A stretch of 64,000 bases of DNA from Mycobacterium sp. Aquia_213 (GCF_026625985.1 NZ_CP113116.1:3596001-3660000), one strand, 5' to 3'; counted from the first letter of the stretch, positions 52,833 to 61,807 are shown. Notes: generated by a model from the letters alone, not told the origin. Numbers and translations: made by a program.

Positions 52833-53534
52833 CTAGCTCTGGGGATGCGGCCAGCGCAGGTATGACGCGCCCGCAGCGGGCGCGGCATCCGCGCGGTGCT
52901 TGCGCCAACCGCCGGTCTTGGGCTCACCGTGCGACCCCACCCGGGGGGTAGTCAGGGCGTCCGGCTCCACCTCACGGTGCGGCTCTTCCAGCCCGGACAT
53001 GTAGACGGGCTCGCCGCCCGTCGGCGCCGCCGACCGCACCCGCCCGAGGGCTTCGATATCGCTGGCCAGTCGCACCGCCAGGCGCGCCAGCGCGATGCCA
53101 CCGACGAAGACGATCAAGGCACCGAGACCGGAGAAGTACGAAATCTCGAGTGCGGCGCGCTTGCGGTCGGTCGCGGCGATCGGATCTCCGGCAGACCCGA
53201 TCCCCAGCATCGGAGCGACCTCACCACCGATCACGAACCAGGCGCCGGCGAGAACCGCCAGCCAGCCGCCCACGATCGCGGTGATCCGATTTCCGGAAAA
53301 TATCAACAACAGGCCGCCGAACGCGGTGACGCCGCCCGGCAACACCTCAAGCCAGCCGCGAGCCGTGCTCCATGCCCACTCTTTGTCGGGCGTGTAGGCG
53401 AAATTGAAATGCGGACCGACGAACGGTATCAACGCACCCCAAGCACCCAGAACGAGCAGGATCAACCCGCAAACCGCACCGCGGGATCGTGGCATCCACA
53501 ACCTGCCCGGATGACCTTCTTGTGCGTAGTTCAT
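52833..53534 (-). CDS. hypothetical membrane protein
   Basis: This 233-residue protein has four predicted membrane segments (VCGLILLVLGAWGALIPFV, VLPGGVTAFGGLLLIF, AIVGGWLAVLAGAWFVIG, GLGALIVFVGGIALARLAV) and a charged, Gly/Pro-rich cytoplasmic tail of ~70 residues. It resembles small mycobacterial membrane proteins without assigned function. The ATG at 53534 follows GGGGA. M. tuberculosis has PE_PGRS44 in this position instead. Confidence 0.75.
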   Translation of the reverse strand: MNYAQEGHPGRLWMPRSRGAVCGLILLVLGAWGALIPFVGPHFNFAYTPDKEWAWSTARGWLEVLPGGVTAFGGLLLIFSGNRITAIVGGWLAVLAGAWFVIGGEVAPMLGIGSAGDPIAATDRKRAALEISYFSGLGALIVFVGGIALARLAVRLASDIEALGRVRSAAPTGGEPVYMSGLEEPHREVEPDALTTPRVGSHGEPKTGGWRKHRADAAPAAGASYLRWPHPQS

Positions 53535-53650
53535 TACATCCCCCTATTGATGCCGGACTACTTCAGCACGGCGTGGATACCCCTGCCGTTCGCGGTTGTA
53601 ACCTCCGGCGGCCCCAAATGCCGTGACCAGTGTGGCCGGTGTTTCTCGTG

Positions 53651-54037
53651 TTACGTCGCGAGGCCGAGCACCAGCAGCACCACCGAGATCAAGGGGAAGG
53701 TGCCCTGCGTCACCGCGGCCCGGGCCTTGTCCGGTGCCGACACCACGAGGACGACCGCGGCCGCGGCCATGGATCCGACCCCGGCGAAGACGAGCGCGGC
53801 TCCCACCGCGCGGTGTCCCATCGCGACCTCGGCGATCCCGATGCCGGCGACGATCGCCAGGAACAAGTTGTAAAAGCCCTGGTTGAAGGCGAGCAGCTTG
53901 GTGGTCTCGGCCTCGGATTCGGTCGTACCGAAGGTGGCGCGAGTGCGCGGCGAGGTCCAGGTCAACGACTCCATCGTGAAGATGTAGACGTGCAGCAGCG
54001 CCGCGAGCGCGGCGAATGCCAGTCCGGCGGTGATCAT
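53651..54037 (-). CDS. DUF1304 membrane protein
   Basis: This 128-residue protein with four membrane segments matches the DUF1304 family: an N-terminal LAFAALAALLHVYIFTMESLTW with the family's conserved HxYI-E motif, FNQGFYNLFLA and a C-terminal hydrophobic pair. Function is unknown. It lies downstream of ruvB on the same strand, 64 bp past its stop. Confidence 0.85.
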   Translation of the reverse strand: MITAGLAFAALAALLHVYIFTMESLTWTSPRTRATFGTTESEAETTKLLAFNQGFYNLFLAIVAGIGIAEVAMGHRAVGAALVFAGVGSMAAAAVVLVVSAPDKARAAVTQGTFPLISVVLLVLGLAT

Positions 54038-54101
54038 TGCGCCTCCTACTCCTGATGGTCGCGACCCGCTTCGCCCGGCTGCGCCGCGCTCGCGATCGCT
54101 C

Positions 54102-55160
54102 CTACTCGAACAGCCCCGGTTGGGCCAAGCCGGTGACCCCGGCCGGCGGTGTCATACCCAGATGAGTCCACGCCTGCGCGGTGGCCACCCGGCCCCGCGG
54201 CGTCCGCGCAACCATGCCGGCGCGCACCAGGAACGGCTCACACACCTCCTCGACGGTGGTCGCCTCCTCCCCGACCGCCACCGCGAGCGTCGAAACCCCG
54301 ACCGGGCCGCCGCCGAAGCTGCGGGTCAGCGCCAACAGCACCGCCCGGTCCAGCCGGTCGAGCCCGAGCTCGTCGACGTCGTACACCTCCAGCGCGGACT
54401 TGGCGACGTCGCGGGTGATCACGCCGTCGGCCCGCACCTCGGCGAAGTCGCGGACCCTGCGCAACAGGCGGTTGGCGATCCGCGGCGTGCCGCGTGAGCG
54501 CCGGGCGATCTCCGCACCGGCTTCGGCGCCCAACTCGATGCCGAGTATCCCGGCCGAACGCGCCAGCACCCGCTCCAGATCGGCCGGCTCGTAGAAATCC
54601 ATGTGCGCGGTGAAACCGAAGCGGTCCCGCAGCGGACCGGTCAGCGCGCCGGACCGGGTGGTCGCGCCGACCAGCGTGAACGGCGCCACCTCCAGCGGGA
54701 TCGACGTTGCCCCAGGGCCTTTGCCCACCACGACGTCGACCCGGAAGTCCTCCATCGCGAGGTAGAGCATCTCCTCGGCCGGCCGGGCGATGCGGTGGAT
54801 TTCGTCGATGAACAACACGTCGTGCTCGACCAGGTTCGACAGCATCGCGGCCAGGTCGCCGGCGCGCTCCAGCGCCGGCCCCGAGGTGACCCGCAGCGTG
54901 GACCCGAGTTCGGCGGCGATGATCATCGCCAGCGACGTCTTGCCCAACCCCGGCGGGCCGGACAGCAGAATGTGATCCGGTGTGCCACCACGGTTCTTGG
55001 CGCCCTCGAGGACCAGCTGCAGCTGTTCGCGGACCCGGGCCTGGCCGATGAACTCCCGCAGCGAGCGGGGCCGCAGGCTGACGTCGACGTCGCCCTCCCC
55101 GACGGTCAGCGTCGGGGACAGGTCTCGATCCGAGAAGTCCTCGGAGAAGTCGTCGCTCAT
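54102..55160 (-). CDS. ruvB: Holliday junction branch-migration ATPase RuvB
   Basis: This 352-residue hexameric AAA+ motor has Walker A SGPPGLGKTSLA, Walker B VLFIDEIHRI, sensor LVGATTRSGALTGPLRDRFG and the C-terminal winged helix. It works with RuvA and RuvC to move and cut Holliday junctions. Its ATG overlaps the ruvA stop (ATGA), so the three genes form one operon controlled from the SOS box at 56379. Confidence 0.97.
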   Translation of the reverse strand: MSDDFSEDFSDRDLSPTLTVGEGDVDVSLRPRSLREFIGQARVREQLQLVLEGAKNRGGTPDHILLSGPPGLGKTSLAMIIAAELGSTLRVTSGPALERAGDLAAMLSNLVEHDVLFIDEIHRIARPAEEMLYLAMEDFRVDVVVGKGPGATSIPLEVAPFTLVGATTRSGALTGPLRDRFGFTAHMDFYEPADLERVLARSAGILGIELGAEAGAEIARRSRGTPRIANRLLRRVRDFAEVRADGVITRDVAKSALEVYDVDELGLDRLDRAVLLALTRSFGGGPVGVSTLAVAVGEEATTVEEVCEPFLVRAGMVARTPRGRVATAQAWTHLGMTPPAGVTGLAQPGLFE

Positions 55161-55762
55161 TTGGCCTTGCCCAGCAACGACAGCGCAGCCCGTAACGCGT
55201 CGGAAGTCGTTGCCTGCTCGCCTTTTTCGCGACTGGCCGCCAGCACGTTGTCGGTGGCGTCCTCGGCCTGCTTGGCCGCGAAGCCCAGACCGACCAGCGC
55301 CTCGACCACCGGGCCCCGCACTGTATGGCCGTTGACCGCCGGCGCTGCCGCGCGCGCACCGGCCGTATAGATCTTGTCGCGCAACTCGAGAACCATACGC
55401 TCGGCGCCGCGCTTGCCGATGCCGGGCACCCGGGTCAGCGCGGTGACGTCGCCGTCGGCCAGCGCCTGGCGCAGTGAGTCGGCGTCGTACACGGCCAGGG
55501 TCGCCATCGCGAGCCGCGGCCCGACGCCCGACACCGACAGCAGCGTCAGGAACAGGTCGCGGGTCTCGCCGTCAACAAAGCCGTACAGCGTCTGCGAATC
55601 CTCGCGCACGATCATCGCGGTGACCAGGCGGGCTTCGCTGCCGAGGCGCAGCGTCGACAGCGTCGACGGCGTCGCGTTCACCCGGTAGCCGACGCCGGCG
55701 GCCTCGATCACCACATGATCGAGTGCCACCTCGAGCACCTCACCGCGCACCGAGGCGATCAC
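55157..55762 (-). CDS. ruvA: Holliday junction DNA helicase RuvA
   Basis: This 201-residue protein with the opening MIASVRGEVLEVALDHVVIEAAGVGYRV (OB fold) and helix-hairpin-helix pairs LLSVSGVGPRLAMATL and LTRVPGIGKRGAERMVLEL targets RuvB to junctions. GTG 55762 overlaps the ruvC stop by 4 bp (GTGA). The C-terminal domain III that contacts RuvB is present (VVEALVGLGFAAKQAE). Confidence 0.96.
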   Translation of the reverse strand: MIASVRGEVLEVALDHVVIEAAGVGYRVNATPSTLSTLRLGSEARLVTAMIVREDSQTLYGFVDGETRDLFLTLLSVSGVGPRLAMATLAVYDADSLRQALADGDVTALTRVPGIGKRGAERMVLELRDKIYTAGARAAAPAVNGHTVRGPVVEALVGLGFAAKQAEDATDNVLAASREKGEQATTSDALRAALSLLGKAK

Positions 55763-56340
55763 CGGCCCGCACCCGCCTTGGCGGCCTTGGCCTTCGCCGC
55801 CAACTTGGCCCGGTAGGCCTGGCGTGCTTCGGCGGCCAACGCCTCGGCCGCCGCCATCCGGGCCAGCATCGGCGCTCTCCAGCAATGGCAGATGGCCAGC
55901 GCCAGCGCATCGGCCGCGTCGGCCGGCGTCGGTTTGGCTTGCAGTGCAAGGATTCTCGTGACCATCGCGGTGACCTGAGCCTTGTCGGCGGTGCCGTTGC
56001 CGGTGACCGCGGCCTTGACCTCGCTGGGGGTATGGAAGTGCACGTCGATGTCCCGTTTGGCCGCCGCCAGCGCGATCACGCCACCGGCCTGCGCGGTGCC
56101 CATCACCGTCGACACGTTGTGCTGGGCGAACACCCGCTCGATCGCGACCACGTCGGGACGATGCGTATCCAGCCAATGCTCGACGGCATCGCTGATGGCC
56201 AGCAGCCTTTTGGGCAGCGCGGCATCCGACGGGGTACGGACCACGTCGACATCCAGCGCGACGATATTTCGGCCGCGCCCGCTTTCGACCACGGACAGCC
56301 CGCATCGGGTCAGTCCGGGGTCGACGCCCATCACGCGCAT
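55759..56340 (-). CDS. ruvC: Holliday junction resolvase RuvC
   Basis: This 193-residue resolvase has the catalytic acidic residues in VMGVDPGLTRCGLSVV, VVAIERVF and KPTPADAADALALAICH, and QAGGVIALAAA. The start ATG 56340 (MRVMGVDPG) matches the M. tuberculosis protein; a TTG at 56352 would add four residues. The C-terminus is basic, Ala/Lys-rich. It is first in the ruvCAB operon. Confidence 0.96.
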   Translation of the reverse strand: MRVMGVDPGLTRCGLSVVESGRGRNIVALDVDVVRTPSDAALPKRLLAISDAVEHWLDTHRPDVVAIERVFAQHNVSTVMGTAQAGGVIALAAAKRDIDVHFHTPSEVKAAVTGNGTADKAQVTAMVTRILALQAKPTPADAADALALAICHCWRAPMLARMAAAEALAAEARQAYRAKLAAKAKAAKAGAGR

Positions 56341-56378
56341 AGCATGCTCCAACTTCGACTTCTTGAAAATACCGCGGC

Positions 56379-56394
56379 CCGAACAGCTGTTCGA
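56379..56394. promoter_or_regulatory. SOS box of ruvCAB
   Basis: CCGAACAGCTGTTCGA matches TCGAAC-N4-GTTCGA at 11 of 12 defined positions. It lies 38 bp before the ruvC ATG, in line with known LexA control of ruvC in mycobacteria. Confidence 0.8.
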
Positions 56395-56502
56395 TAGCGT
56401 AGCGGTCGGGTCCGACCGCTACGGACAGGACACGCGGACCCGGGAAAAGCTGTTAACTTAAGCCGACGTTCGCTCCACCGCCGCGGCGACGGGAGGCCCT
56501 GG

Positions 56503-57114
56503 GTGGGAACAGTGCTGGTAGTGCTGGCTGCGGTGCTGTTCGTCGCGTCCGTCGTGGTGCTTGTCATCGCGTCGCGGCGCCCCAAGGCCGCGGGTCAGCC
56601 GCGCGGGCGCCCCGATCCCCTGTCCTTCGACGCGATGCCGCAGTTCGGGCCCCGGCAGCTCGGGCCCGGCGCCATCGTCAGCTATGGCGGCATCGACTAC
56701 GTGGTCCGCGGCTCGGTGACGTTCCGCGAGGGACCGTTCGTGTGGTGGGAGCACCTGCTGGAGGGCGGCAACCTGCCGACGTGGTTCGCCGTCGAGGAGG
56801 ACGACGGACGCCTCGAGCTCGTCATGTGGGTCACCCGCAAGGACATCACGTTGCAGCCCGGCGACCAGTACCTGGTCGACGGGATGGCATTTCACGAGTC
56901 GGAACGCGGCCGGGCTTCCTATACGACCGAGGGCACGACGGGCCTGCCGGCCGGCGGCGAGATGGAGTTCGTCGACTGCGCCAACGCCGACGAGACCGCG
57001 CTGCTCTCCTTCGAGCGCTGGGCACCCGGCACGCCCTGGGAGATCTCGACGGGCAAGCCGGTGTCACCGGGCGAGCTCACCGTCTACCCGGCGCCGACGC
57101 CGGGCTCCCCGTAG
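56503..57114 (+). CDS. DUF4178 membrane-anchored protein (Rv2597-like)
   Basis: This 203-residue protein has an N-terminal membrane anchor (VLVVLAAVLFVASVVVLVIA) and a DUF4178 domain (PGAIVSYGGIDYVVRGSVTFREG, FVWWEHLLEGG). GGGAGG precedes the GTG start. It is the first of five genes with 9-bp or smaller gaps or overlaps, ending in speE. The cluster is conserved in Actinobacteria; its job is unknown. Confidence 0.87.
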   Translation: MGTVLVVLAAVLFVASVVVLVIASRRPKAAGQPRGRPDPLSFDAMPQFGPRQLGPGAIVSYGGIDYVVRGSVTFREGPFVWWEHLLEGGNLPTWFAVEEDDGRLELVMWVTRKDITLQPGDQYLVDGMAFHESERGRASYTTEGTTGLPAGGEMEFVDCANADETALLSFERWAPGTPWEISTGKPVSPGELTVYPAPTPGSP

Positions 57115-57123
57115 GACCGCGCG

Positions 57124-57636
57124 GTGCCGCTCTATCAACTCGCCGTTGCTCCGGCCGACGTGTCCGGAAGCAGGCTGCGGCTCGCACTCAACGCGCCCGC
57201 ACCGCCGCTGCTGGCCAGTCATTCGCTGCGCCATCCCGACGGCGGCGCGCTGCGGCTCGGGGTGCTCGGCGCCTCACATCTCGTCACGATCGAACACGCC
57301 GCCAGCACCTTCTCCGAGCAGGTGTCCTGCACCGCCGACAGCGAGACCGGCAAGCTGCCCGAGCGCGCCGAAGCCTTCGGCTATTCGCTGGAATCCGCCA
57401 CCGCCACCCGCGACGAGGCGACGTTTCGCCAACTGGCGCGCGAGCTGCGTGACCGGTGCCGGGGCGAAACCGCTTGGCTCGGCGGAACTTTCCCCGGCGA
57501 TGACGCCGCACTGACCGTGCTGGCCGCCGAACCCGACGGCCCCGGCTGGCACTGGCAGACGTGGCACCTGTACCCGCAGCGCCCTTCGGGGTCCGGCGGC
57601 GTGGTGGTCCACACGGCGAGCCGGTGGCGTCCGTGA
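57124..57636 (+). CDS. DUF2617 protein (Rv2598-like)
   Basis: This 170-residue cytoplasmic protein matches DUF2617, with GVLGASHLVTIE and HWQTWHLYPQ. It begins 9 bp after the DUF4178 stop. Its stop overlaps the next start in a GTGA arrangement. Function is unknown. Confidence 0.85.
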   Translation: MPLYQLAVAPADVSGSRLRLALNAPAPPLLASHSLRHPDGGALRLGVLGASHLVTIEHAASTFSEQVSCTADSETGKLPERAEAFGYSLESATATRDEATFRQLARELRDRCRGETAWLGGTFPGDDAALTVLAAEPDGPGWHWQTWHLYPQRPSGSGGVVVHTASRWRP

Positions 57637-58064
57637 GCCGCAAGCATCTGTTCTGGCTTGCCGGTGGGCTGGCCGCGGCGTCGGTGGTGTCGTTGATCGT
57701 CGGAATCATCTTGCTGCAGAAGGACATTACGTCCTATATCGCGAGCAACTATCGCGAGTACTCCCGCGACGTCAACGGAACGCGATACCTCTGCAGCGGA
57801 TCGCCCGATCAGGTGGCCGACACGCTCGCCGACTATCAAGAACCCGAGGCCCGCGCCGACAACGACAACAACGAGTACCTGCGCTACAGCGACAGCATCG
57901 TGACCGTCGGCCCGGATGGCAACCACCCGTGCAGCATTCGCGTCGAAAGCCTCAGCGCCGGATACAGCCACGGCTCCTACATCTTCCTCGGCCCCGGGTT
58001 CAGTCCCGGATCGCCGTCGAGCGGTTCCGGCGGTAGCCCCGGCGGCCCGGGCGGAACGAAATAA
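57633..58064 (+). CDS. DUF4247 protein (Rv2599-like)
   Basis: This 143-residue protein, the same length as Rv2599, starts at GTG 57633 overlapping the DUF2617 stop by 4 bp. It has an N-terminal membrane segment (LFWLAGGLAAASVVSLIVGIILL), a DUF4247 domain with two cysteines (RYLCSGSPDQVADTLA and PCSIRVE) and a Gly/Ser-rich tail after FLGPGFSPG, probably exported. Confidence 0.85.
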   Translation: MSRKHLFWLAGGLAAASVVSLIVGIILLQKDITSYIASNYREYSRDVNGTRYLCSGSPDQVADTLADYQEPEARADNDNNEYLRYSDSIVTVGPDGNHPCSIRVESLSAGYSHGSYIFLGPGFSPGSPSSGSGGSPGGPGGTK

Positions 58065-58078
58065 CAAAGGAGACAACC

Positions 58079-58534
58079 ATGTACCTCGCCTTCGATATCG
58101 GAAACGTGGACTTCGACCCCGTCGTCAAAGGCGTCGTCGCGACGCTGTTGTACTTCGTGGTCGGCATGGCGGTTCTGCTCGTCGGGTTCTACATGGTCGA
58201 CGTGTTGACCCCGGGCAAGCTGCGCCAGCTGGTGTTCGTCGATCGCCGCCCCAACGCCGTCGTGGTCGCCAGCGCGATGTATGTCGCGCTCACCACCGTG
58301 ATCGTCAGCGCCATCGTCAACAGCTACAGCCAGTTGGCTCAGGGGCTCGTCGGCGTGGCGGTGTACGGGATCATGGGTGTGATCCTGTTGGGAATCGCGC
58401 TGCTGACACTGCATCTGGTGATCCCCGGCAGCTTCCACGAGCACATCGACGAGCCCGAGCTGCATCCCGGGTCGTTCGCGGTCGCGCTGATGCTGTTGGC
58501 CGTCGGAGGAGTCACGGCCGCCGCGGTGTCATGA
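58079..58534 (+). CDS. DUF350 membrane protein (Rv2600-like)
   Basis: This 151-residue protein has four membrane segments of the DUF350 type (YjfL family), for example GVVATLLYFVVGMAVLLVGF and AVYGIMGVILLGIALLTLHLV. AAAGGAG precedes the ATG. The stop overlaps the speE start (ATGA), so SpeE is made in step with it. Confidence 0.87.
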   Translation: MYLAFDIGNVDFDPVVKGVVATLLYFVVGMAVLLVGFYMVDVLTPGKLRQLVFVDRRPNAVVVASAMYVALTTVIVSAIVNSYSQLAQGLVGVAVYGIMGVILLGIALLTLHLVIPGSFHEHIDEPELHPGSFAVALMLLAVGGVTAAAVS

Positions 58535-60117
58535 CCACCACACAGGAAGCCGCACGGTCCGCGGAGCCGTCGACGCGCTGGCGAGCCCTGCTGCTCGCCG
58601 CGGTCGCGGCCTGCGCGGCCTGCGGAATCATCTACGAACTGGCACTGCTGACGCTGTCGGCAAGCCTGAACGGCGGCGGCATCGTCGCCACCTCACTGAT
58701 CGTCGCGGGCTATATCGCCGCGCTGGGTGTGGGCGCGCTGCTGGTCAAACCGCTGCTGAGGCACGCGGGCATCGCCTTCGTCGCCGTCGAGGCGCTGCTG
58801 GGCATCATCGGCGGGCTGTCCGCCGCCGCGCTGTATGCCGTGTTCGCGTTCCTCGACGGCGCCACCGGCTCGACGTGGGTGCTGGCGCTCGGCACCGCGC
58901 TGATCGGCGGCCTGGTCGGCGCCGAGGTGCCGTTGCTGATGACACTGCTGCAGCAGGGGCGGGCCGCCAAAAACGCGGCGACCGACACCGGCCGCACGCT
59001 GGCCAACCTCAATGCGGCCGACTACCTGGGGGCGTTGGTCGGCGGGTTGGTCTGGCCATTCGCGCTGCTGCCGCAGCTCGGAATGATCCGCGGCGCGGCG
59101 GCCACCGGCGTCATCAACCTGGTCGCGGCGGCCATTGTCGCGATGTTCCTGCTGCGGCGGGTGATCTCGAAGGCGCAGTTGGCGACGGCATTGTGCGCGC
59201 TCGCCGCCGCCCTCGCGCTGTTGGTGGTGCTGCTGGTGCACGCACACGACATCGAAACGACAAGCCGTCAAAGGCTTTACGCAGATCCGATCATCGCCTA
59301 CCGGCACACCGCCTACCAGGAGATCGTGGTCACCCGCCGCGACAACGACACCCGGCTGTATCTGGATGGCGGTTTGCAGTTCTCCACCCGCGACGAATAC
59401 CGGTACACCGAAAGCCTCGTCTACCCCGCGCTCGGCAAGGGCGCACGCTCGGTGCTGGTCCTGGGCGGCGGCGACGGGCTGGCGGCCCGAGAGCTGTTGC
59501 GCCAGCACGGAATCGACAAGATCGTACAGGTGGAGCTCGATCCCGCGGTGATCGAGATCGCCCGCACCACGCTGCGCGACGCCAATGCCGGCGCGCTGGA
59601 CAGCCCGCGGGTCTCCGTCGTGATCGACGACGCGATGCGCTGGCTTCGGTCTTCGGATCCGCGGCTGCGACCGCCCGGGGGCTTCGACGCGGTCATCGTC
59701 GACCTGCCCGACCCGGATACACCGGTGCTGGGCCGGTTGTATTCAACCGAGTTCTATGCCCTTGTCGCGCATGCACTTTCACCTAACGGACTCGTTGTGG
59801 TCCAGGCGGGCAGCCCGTTTTCCACACCGACCGCGTTCTGGCGCACGGTGTCGACCATGCGTTCCGCGGGATACGCTGTCACGCCGTATCACGTGCACGT
59901 GCCGACGTTCGGCGACTGGGGATTCGCGCTGGCGCGCCCCGGCGACGCGGCACCGATACCCATAATGCCTGCCGACGCGCCGCCGCTGCGCTACCTCAAT
60001 CCCCAAGTGCTGCAAGCCGCGACGGTGTTCTCCGACGACATCGCGCCGCGCCCGCTCGAACCGTCAACGCTGGACAACCCGCGCATCGTCGAGGACATGC
60101 GGCACGGGTACGACTAG
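58531..60117 (+). CDS. speE: membrane spermidine-synthase-like protein SpeE (Rv2601-like)
   Basis: This 528-residue protein has a multi-helix membrane domain (~18-215) fused to a spermidine synthase-like Rossmann domain from about residue 230 (QEIVVTRRDNDTRLYLDGGLQFSTRDEYRYTESL, LGGGDGLAARELL, EIARTTL, FDAVIVDLPDPDTPVLGRLYSTEFY). The catalytic Asp of classic aminopropyltransferases appears as DLPDPD. The start is ATG 58531. The stop overlaps convergent yebC. True polyamine-forming activity is unproven for such fused proteins. Confidence 0.9.
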   Translation: MTTTQEAARSAEPSTRWRALLLAAVAACAACGIIYELALLTLSASLNGGGIVATSLIVAGYIAALGVGALLVKPLLRHAGIAFVAVEALLGIIGGLSAAALYAVFAFLDGATGSTWVLALGTALIGGLVGAEVPLLMTLLQQGRAAKNAATDTGRTLANLNAADYLGALVGGLVWPFALLPQLGMIRGAAATGVINLVAAAIVAMFLLRRVISKAQLATALCALAAALALLVVLLVHAHDIETTSRQRLYADPIIAYRHTAYQEIVVTRRDNDTRLYLDGGLQFSTRDEYRYTESLVYPALGKGARSVLVLGGGDGLAARELLRQHGIDKIVQVELDPAVIEIARTTLRDANAGALDSPRVSVVIDDAMRWLRSSDPRLRPPGGFDAVIVDLPDPDTPVLGRLYSTEFYALVAHALSPNGLVVVQAGSPFSTPTAFWRTVSTMRSAGYAVTPYHVHVPTFGDWGFALARPGDAAPIPIMPADAPPLRYLNPQVLQAATVFSDDIAPRPLEPSTLDNPRIVEDMRHGYD

Positions 60118-60872
60118 TCGTCCTCGTCGAGAGCGGCCAGCACCTCGTCGGACAGGTCGACGTTGGTCCAGACGTTCTGCACGTCGTCGCTGTCTTCGAG
60201 GGCGTCGACGAGCTTGATCACCTTGCGGGCACCGTCGACGTCGACCGGCACGCTGACCGACGGCTGGAAGCTGGCCTCGGCCGAGTCGTAGTCGATGCCG
60301 GCGTCCTGCAGCGCGGTGCGCACCGCGACCAGATCGGTCGGCTCGGAGATCACCTCGAAGCTTTCGCCGAGATCGTTGACGTCCTCGGCGCCGGCGTCCA
60401 GCACCGCGGTCAGCACGTCGTCCTCGGTCAGGCCGTTCTTCTCCAGCGTGACGACGCCCTTGCGGGTGAACAGGTAGGACACCGATCCCGGATCGGCCAT
60501 GTTGCCGCCGTTGCGGGTCACCGCCACCCGGACCTCCCCGGCCGCGCGGTTGCGGTTGTCGGTCAGACATTCGATCAGCACCGCGACGCCGTTGGGCCCG
60601 TAGCCCTCGTACATGATCGTCTGGTATTCGGCGCCGCCGGCTTCCTCGCCGGCGCCGCGCTTGCGGGCTCGCTCGATGTTGTCGTTGGGCACCGAGGTCT
60701 TCTTCGCCTTCTGAATGGCGTCATACAGCGTCGGATTGCCCGCCGGGTCACCACCGCCGGTACGCGCCGCCACCTCGATGTTCTTGATAAGCCGGGCGAA
60801 CTCCTTGCCACGGCGCGCGTCCTTGACGGCCTTCTGGTGCTTCGTGGTCGCCCACTTGGAATGGCCGCTCAT
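60114..60872 (-). CDS. YebC/PmpR-family protein (Rv2603c-like)
   Basis: This 252-residue protein belongs to the YebC/PmpR/TACO1 family, with the N-terminal signature MSGHSKWATTKHQKAVKDARRGKEFARLIKNIEVAAR, and DNIERARKRG and IMYEGYGPNGVAVLIECLTDNRNRA downstream. Members are described as transcription regulators and, more recently, ribosome-associated factors for proline-rich stretches; the latter would fit this proteome, which is inference. Confidence 0.95.
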   Translation of the reverse strand: MSGHSKWATTKHQKAVKDARRGKEFARLIKNIEVAARTGGGDPAGNPTLYDAIQKAKKTSVPNDNIERARKRGAGEEAGGAEYQTIMYEGYGPNGVAVLIECLTDNRNRAAGEVRVAVTRNGGNMADPGSVSYLFTRKGVVTLEKNGLTEDDVLTAVLDAGAEDVNDLGESFEVISEPTDLVAVRTALQDAGIDYDSAEASFQPSVSVPVDVDGARKVIKLVDALEDSDDVQNVWTNVDLSDEVLAALDEDD

Positions 60873-60960
60873 CGTCTTCCTATCTCATTCCTCTTCGTTT
60901 ACAGGCCAGACGAGTCTACGTGGACGACCGGCGCAGGTTCCCCGGCGACTCCCCGCGGTT

Positions 60961-61010
60961 GTGTGCATTGACGCCGACCGGGATGCACACTGACCGCCCT
61001 CAATGCACAC
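60961..61010. repeat. three ATGCACAC octamers, inverted and direct
   Basis: GTGTGCATTGA (60961-60971) and TCAATGCACAC (61000-61010) form a perfect 11-bp inverted repeat with 28 bp between. A third ATGCACAC at 60983-60990 is a direct repeat of 61003-61010, exactly 20 bp apart (two helix turns). This is a candidate operator upstream of the small gene at 61065 and of yebC on the other strand. Confidence 0.5.
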
Positions 61011-61064
61011 TCGCGCGGACCAGGGGTGGTTTGGCGGCGGGCGTATCGGGAGAACCTGGAGAAC

Positions 61065-61214
61065 GTGAATCAACCGAAAGAGCCCCAGGACGCCAGAGAG
61101 TCGACCGAGGAACAGCGCCAGCTGCAGGAACAACTGGAGCACCAGGGCGACGACCCGGACGCGCCGGGCTTGCACCAGTCCCAGCGCAACCTCCCGGACG
61201 AGAGCACGCGCTAG
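61065..61214 (+). CDS. small Gln/Glu-rich protein
   Basis: This is a 49-residue frame from GTG 61065 behind GGAG. It is highly hydrophilic, without cysteine or aromatic residues, likely disordered or a short coiled coil (STEEQRQLQEQLEHQGDD). Codon third positions are GC-rich like true genes. Its TAG overlaps the pdxT stop by 4 bp in a convergent arrangement typical of real genes. No family is recognised. Confidence 0.5.
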   Translation: MNQPKEPQDARESTEEQRQLQEQLEHQGDDPDAPGLHQSQRNLPDESTR

Positions 61215-61807
61215 CTGCGGCCCCGGACGATGTCGACGAACAGCTGATGGATGCGCCGGTCCCCCGTCACCTCCGGGTGAAACGCCGTCGCCAGCATCGG
61301 CCCCTGCCGGACCGCGACCACGTGCCCCCCGGCCCTGGCCAGCACCTGCACGCCGTCCCCGACCCGCTCGACCCATGGCGCCCGGATGAACACTCCGCGC
61401 ACGGGACTGTCCAGACCCGCGAACTCGACGTCGCCTTCGAACGAATCGACCTGACGCCCAAAAGCATTGCGCCGCACGGTCATATCGATCGCGCGCAGCG
61501 GGAGCGCCTGGCGTCCGTTGGCGCCGGCATCAAGGATCTCGCTGGCCAACATGATCATGCCGGCGCATGCGCCGTAGGCCGGAAGCCCGTCGGCCAGCCG
61601 CGCCCGCAACGGCTCGAGCAGGTCGAGGTCTGCCAGCAGGTGGCTCATCGTGGTGGATTCCCCGCCCGGGATGACCAGCCCGTCGAGCGCCTCGATCTCG
61701 TCGCGGCGGCGCACCGGCATCGACTCGGCTCCCGCGTCGCGCAGCGCGGCCAGGTGTTCCCGGGTGTCGCCCTGCAGCGCCAAGACCCCGATCCGCGGGC
61801 GACTCAC
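61211..61807 (-). CDS. pdxT: pyridoxal 5'-phosphate synthase glutaminase subunit PdxT (Rv2604c-like)
   Basis: This 198-residue class I glutaminase supplies ammonia to PdxS. Motifs are GVLALQGDTREHLAAL, IPGGESTTM, the nucleophile Cys in AYGACAGMIMLA, and the His-Glu pair in FHPEVTGD. GTG start 61807 overlaps the tesB2 stop by 4 bp. With pdxS (separated by tesB2) it makes vitamin B6 de novo. Confidence 0.94.
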   Translation of the reverse strand: MSRPRIGVLALQGDTREHLAALRDAGAESMPVRRRDEIEALDGLVIPGGESTTMSHLLADLDLLEPLRARLADGLPAYGACAGMIMLASEILDAGANGRQALPLRAIDMTVRRNAFGRQVDSFEGDVEFAGLDSPVRGVFIRAPWVERVGDGVQVLARAGGHVVAVRQGPMLATAFHPEVTGDRRIHQLFVDIVRGRS

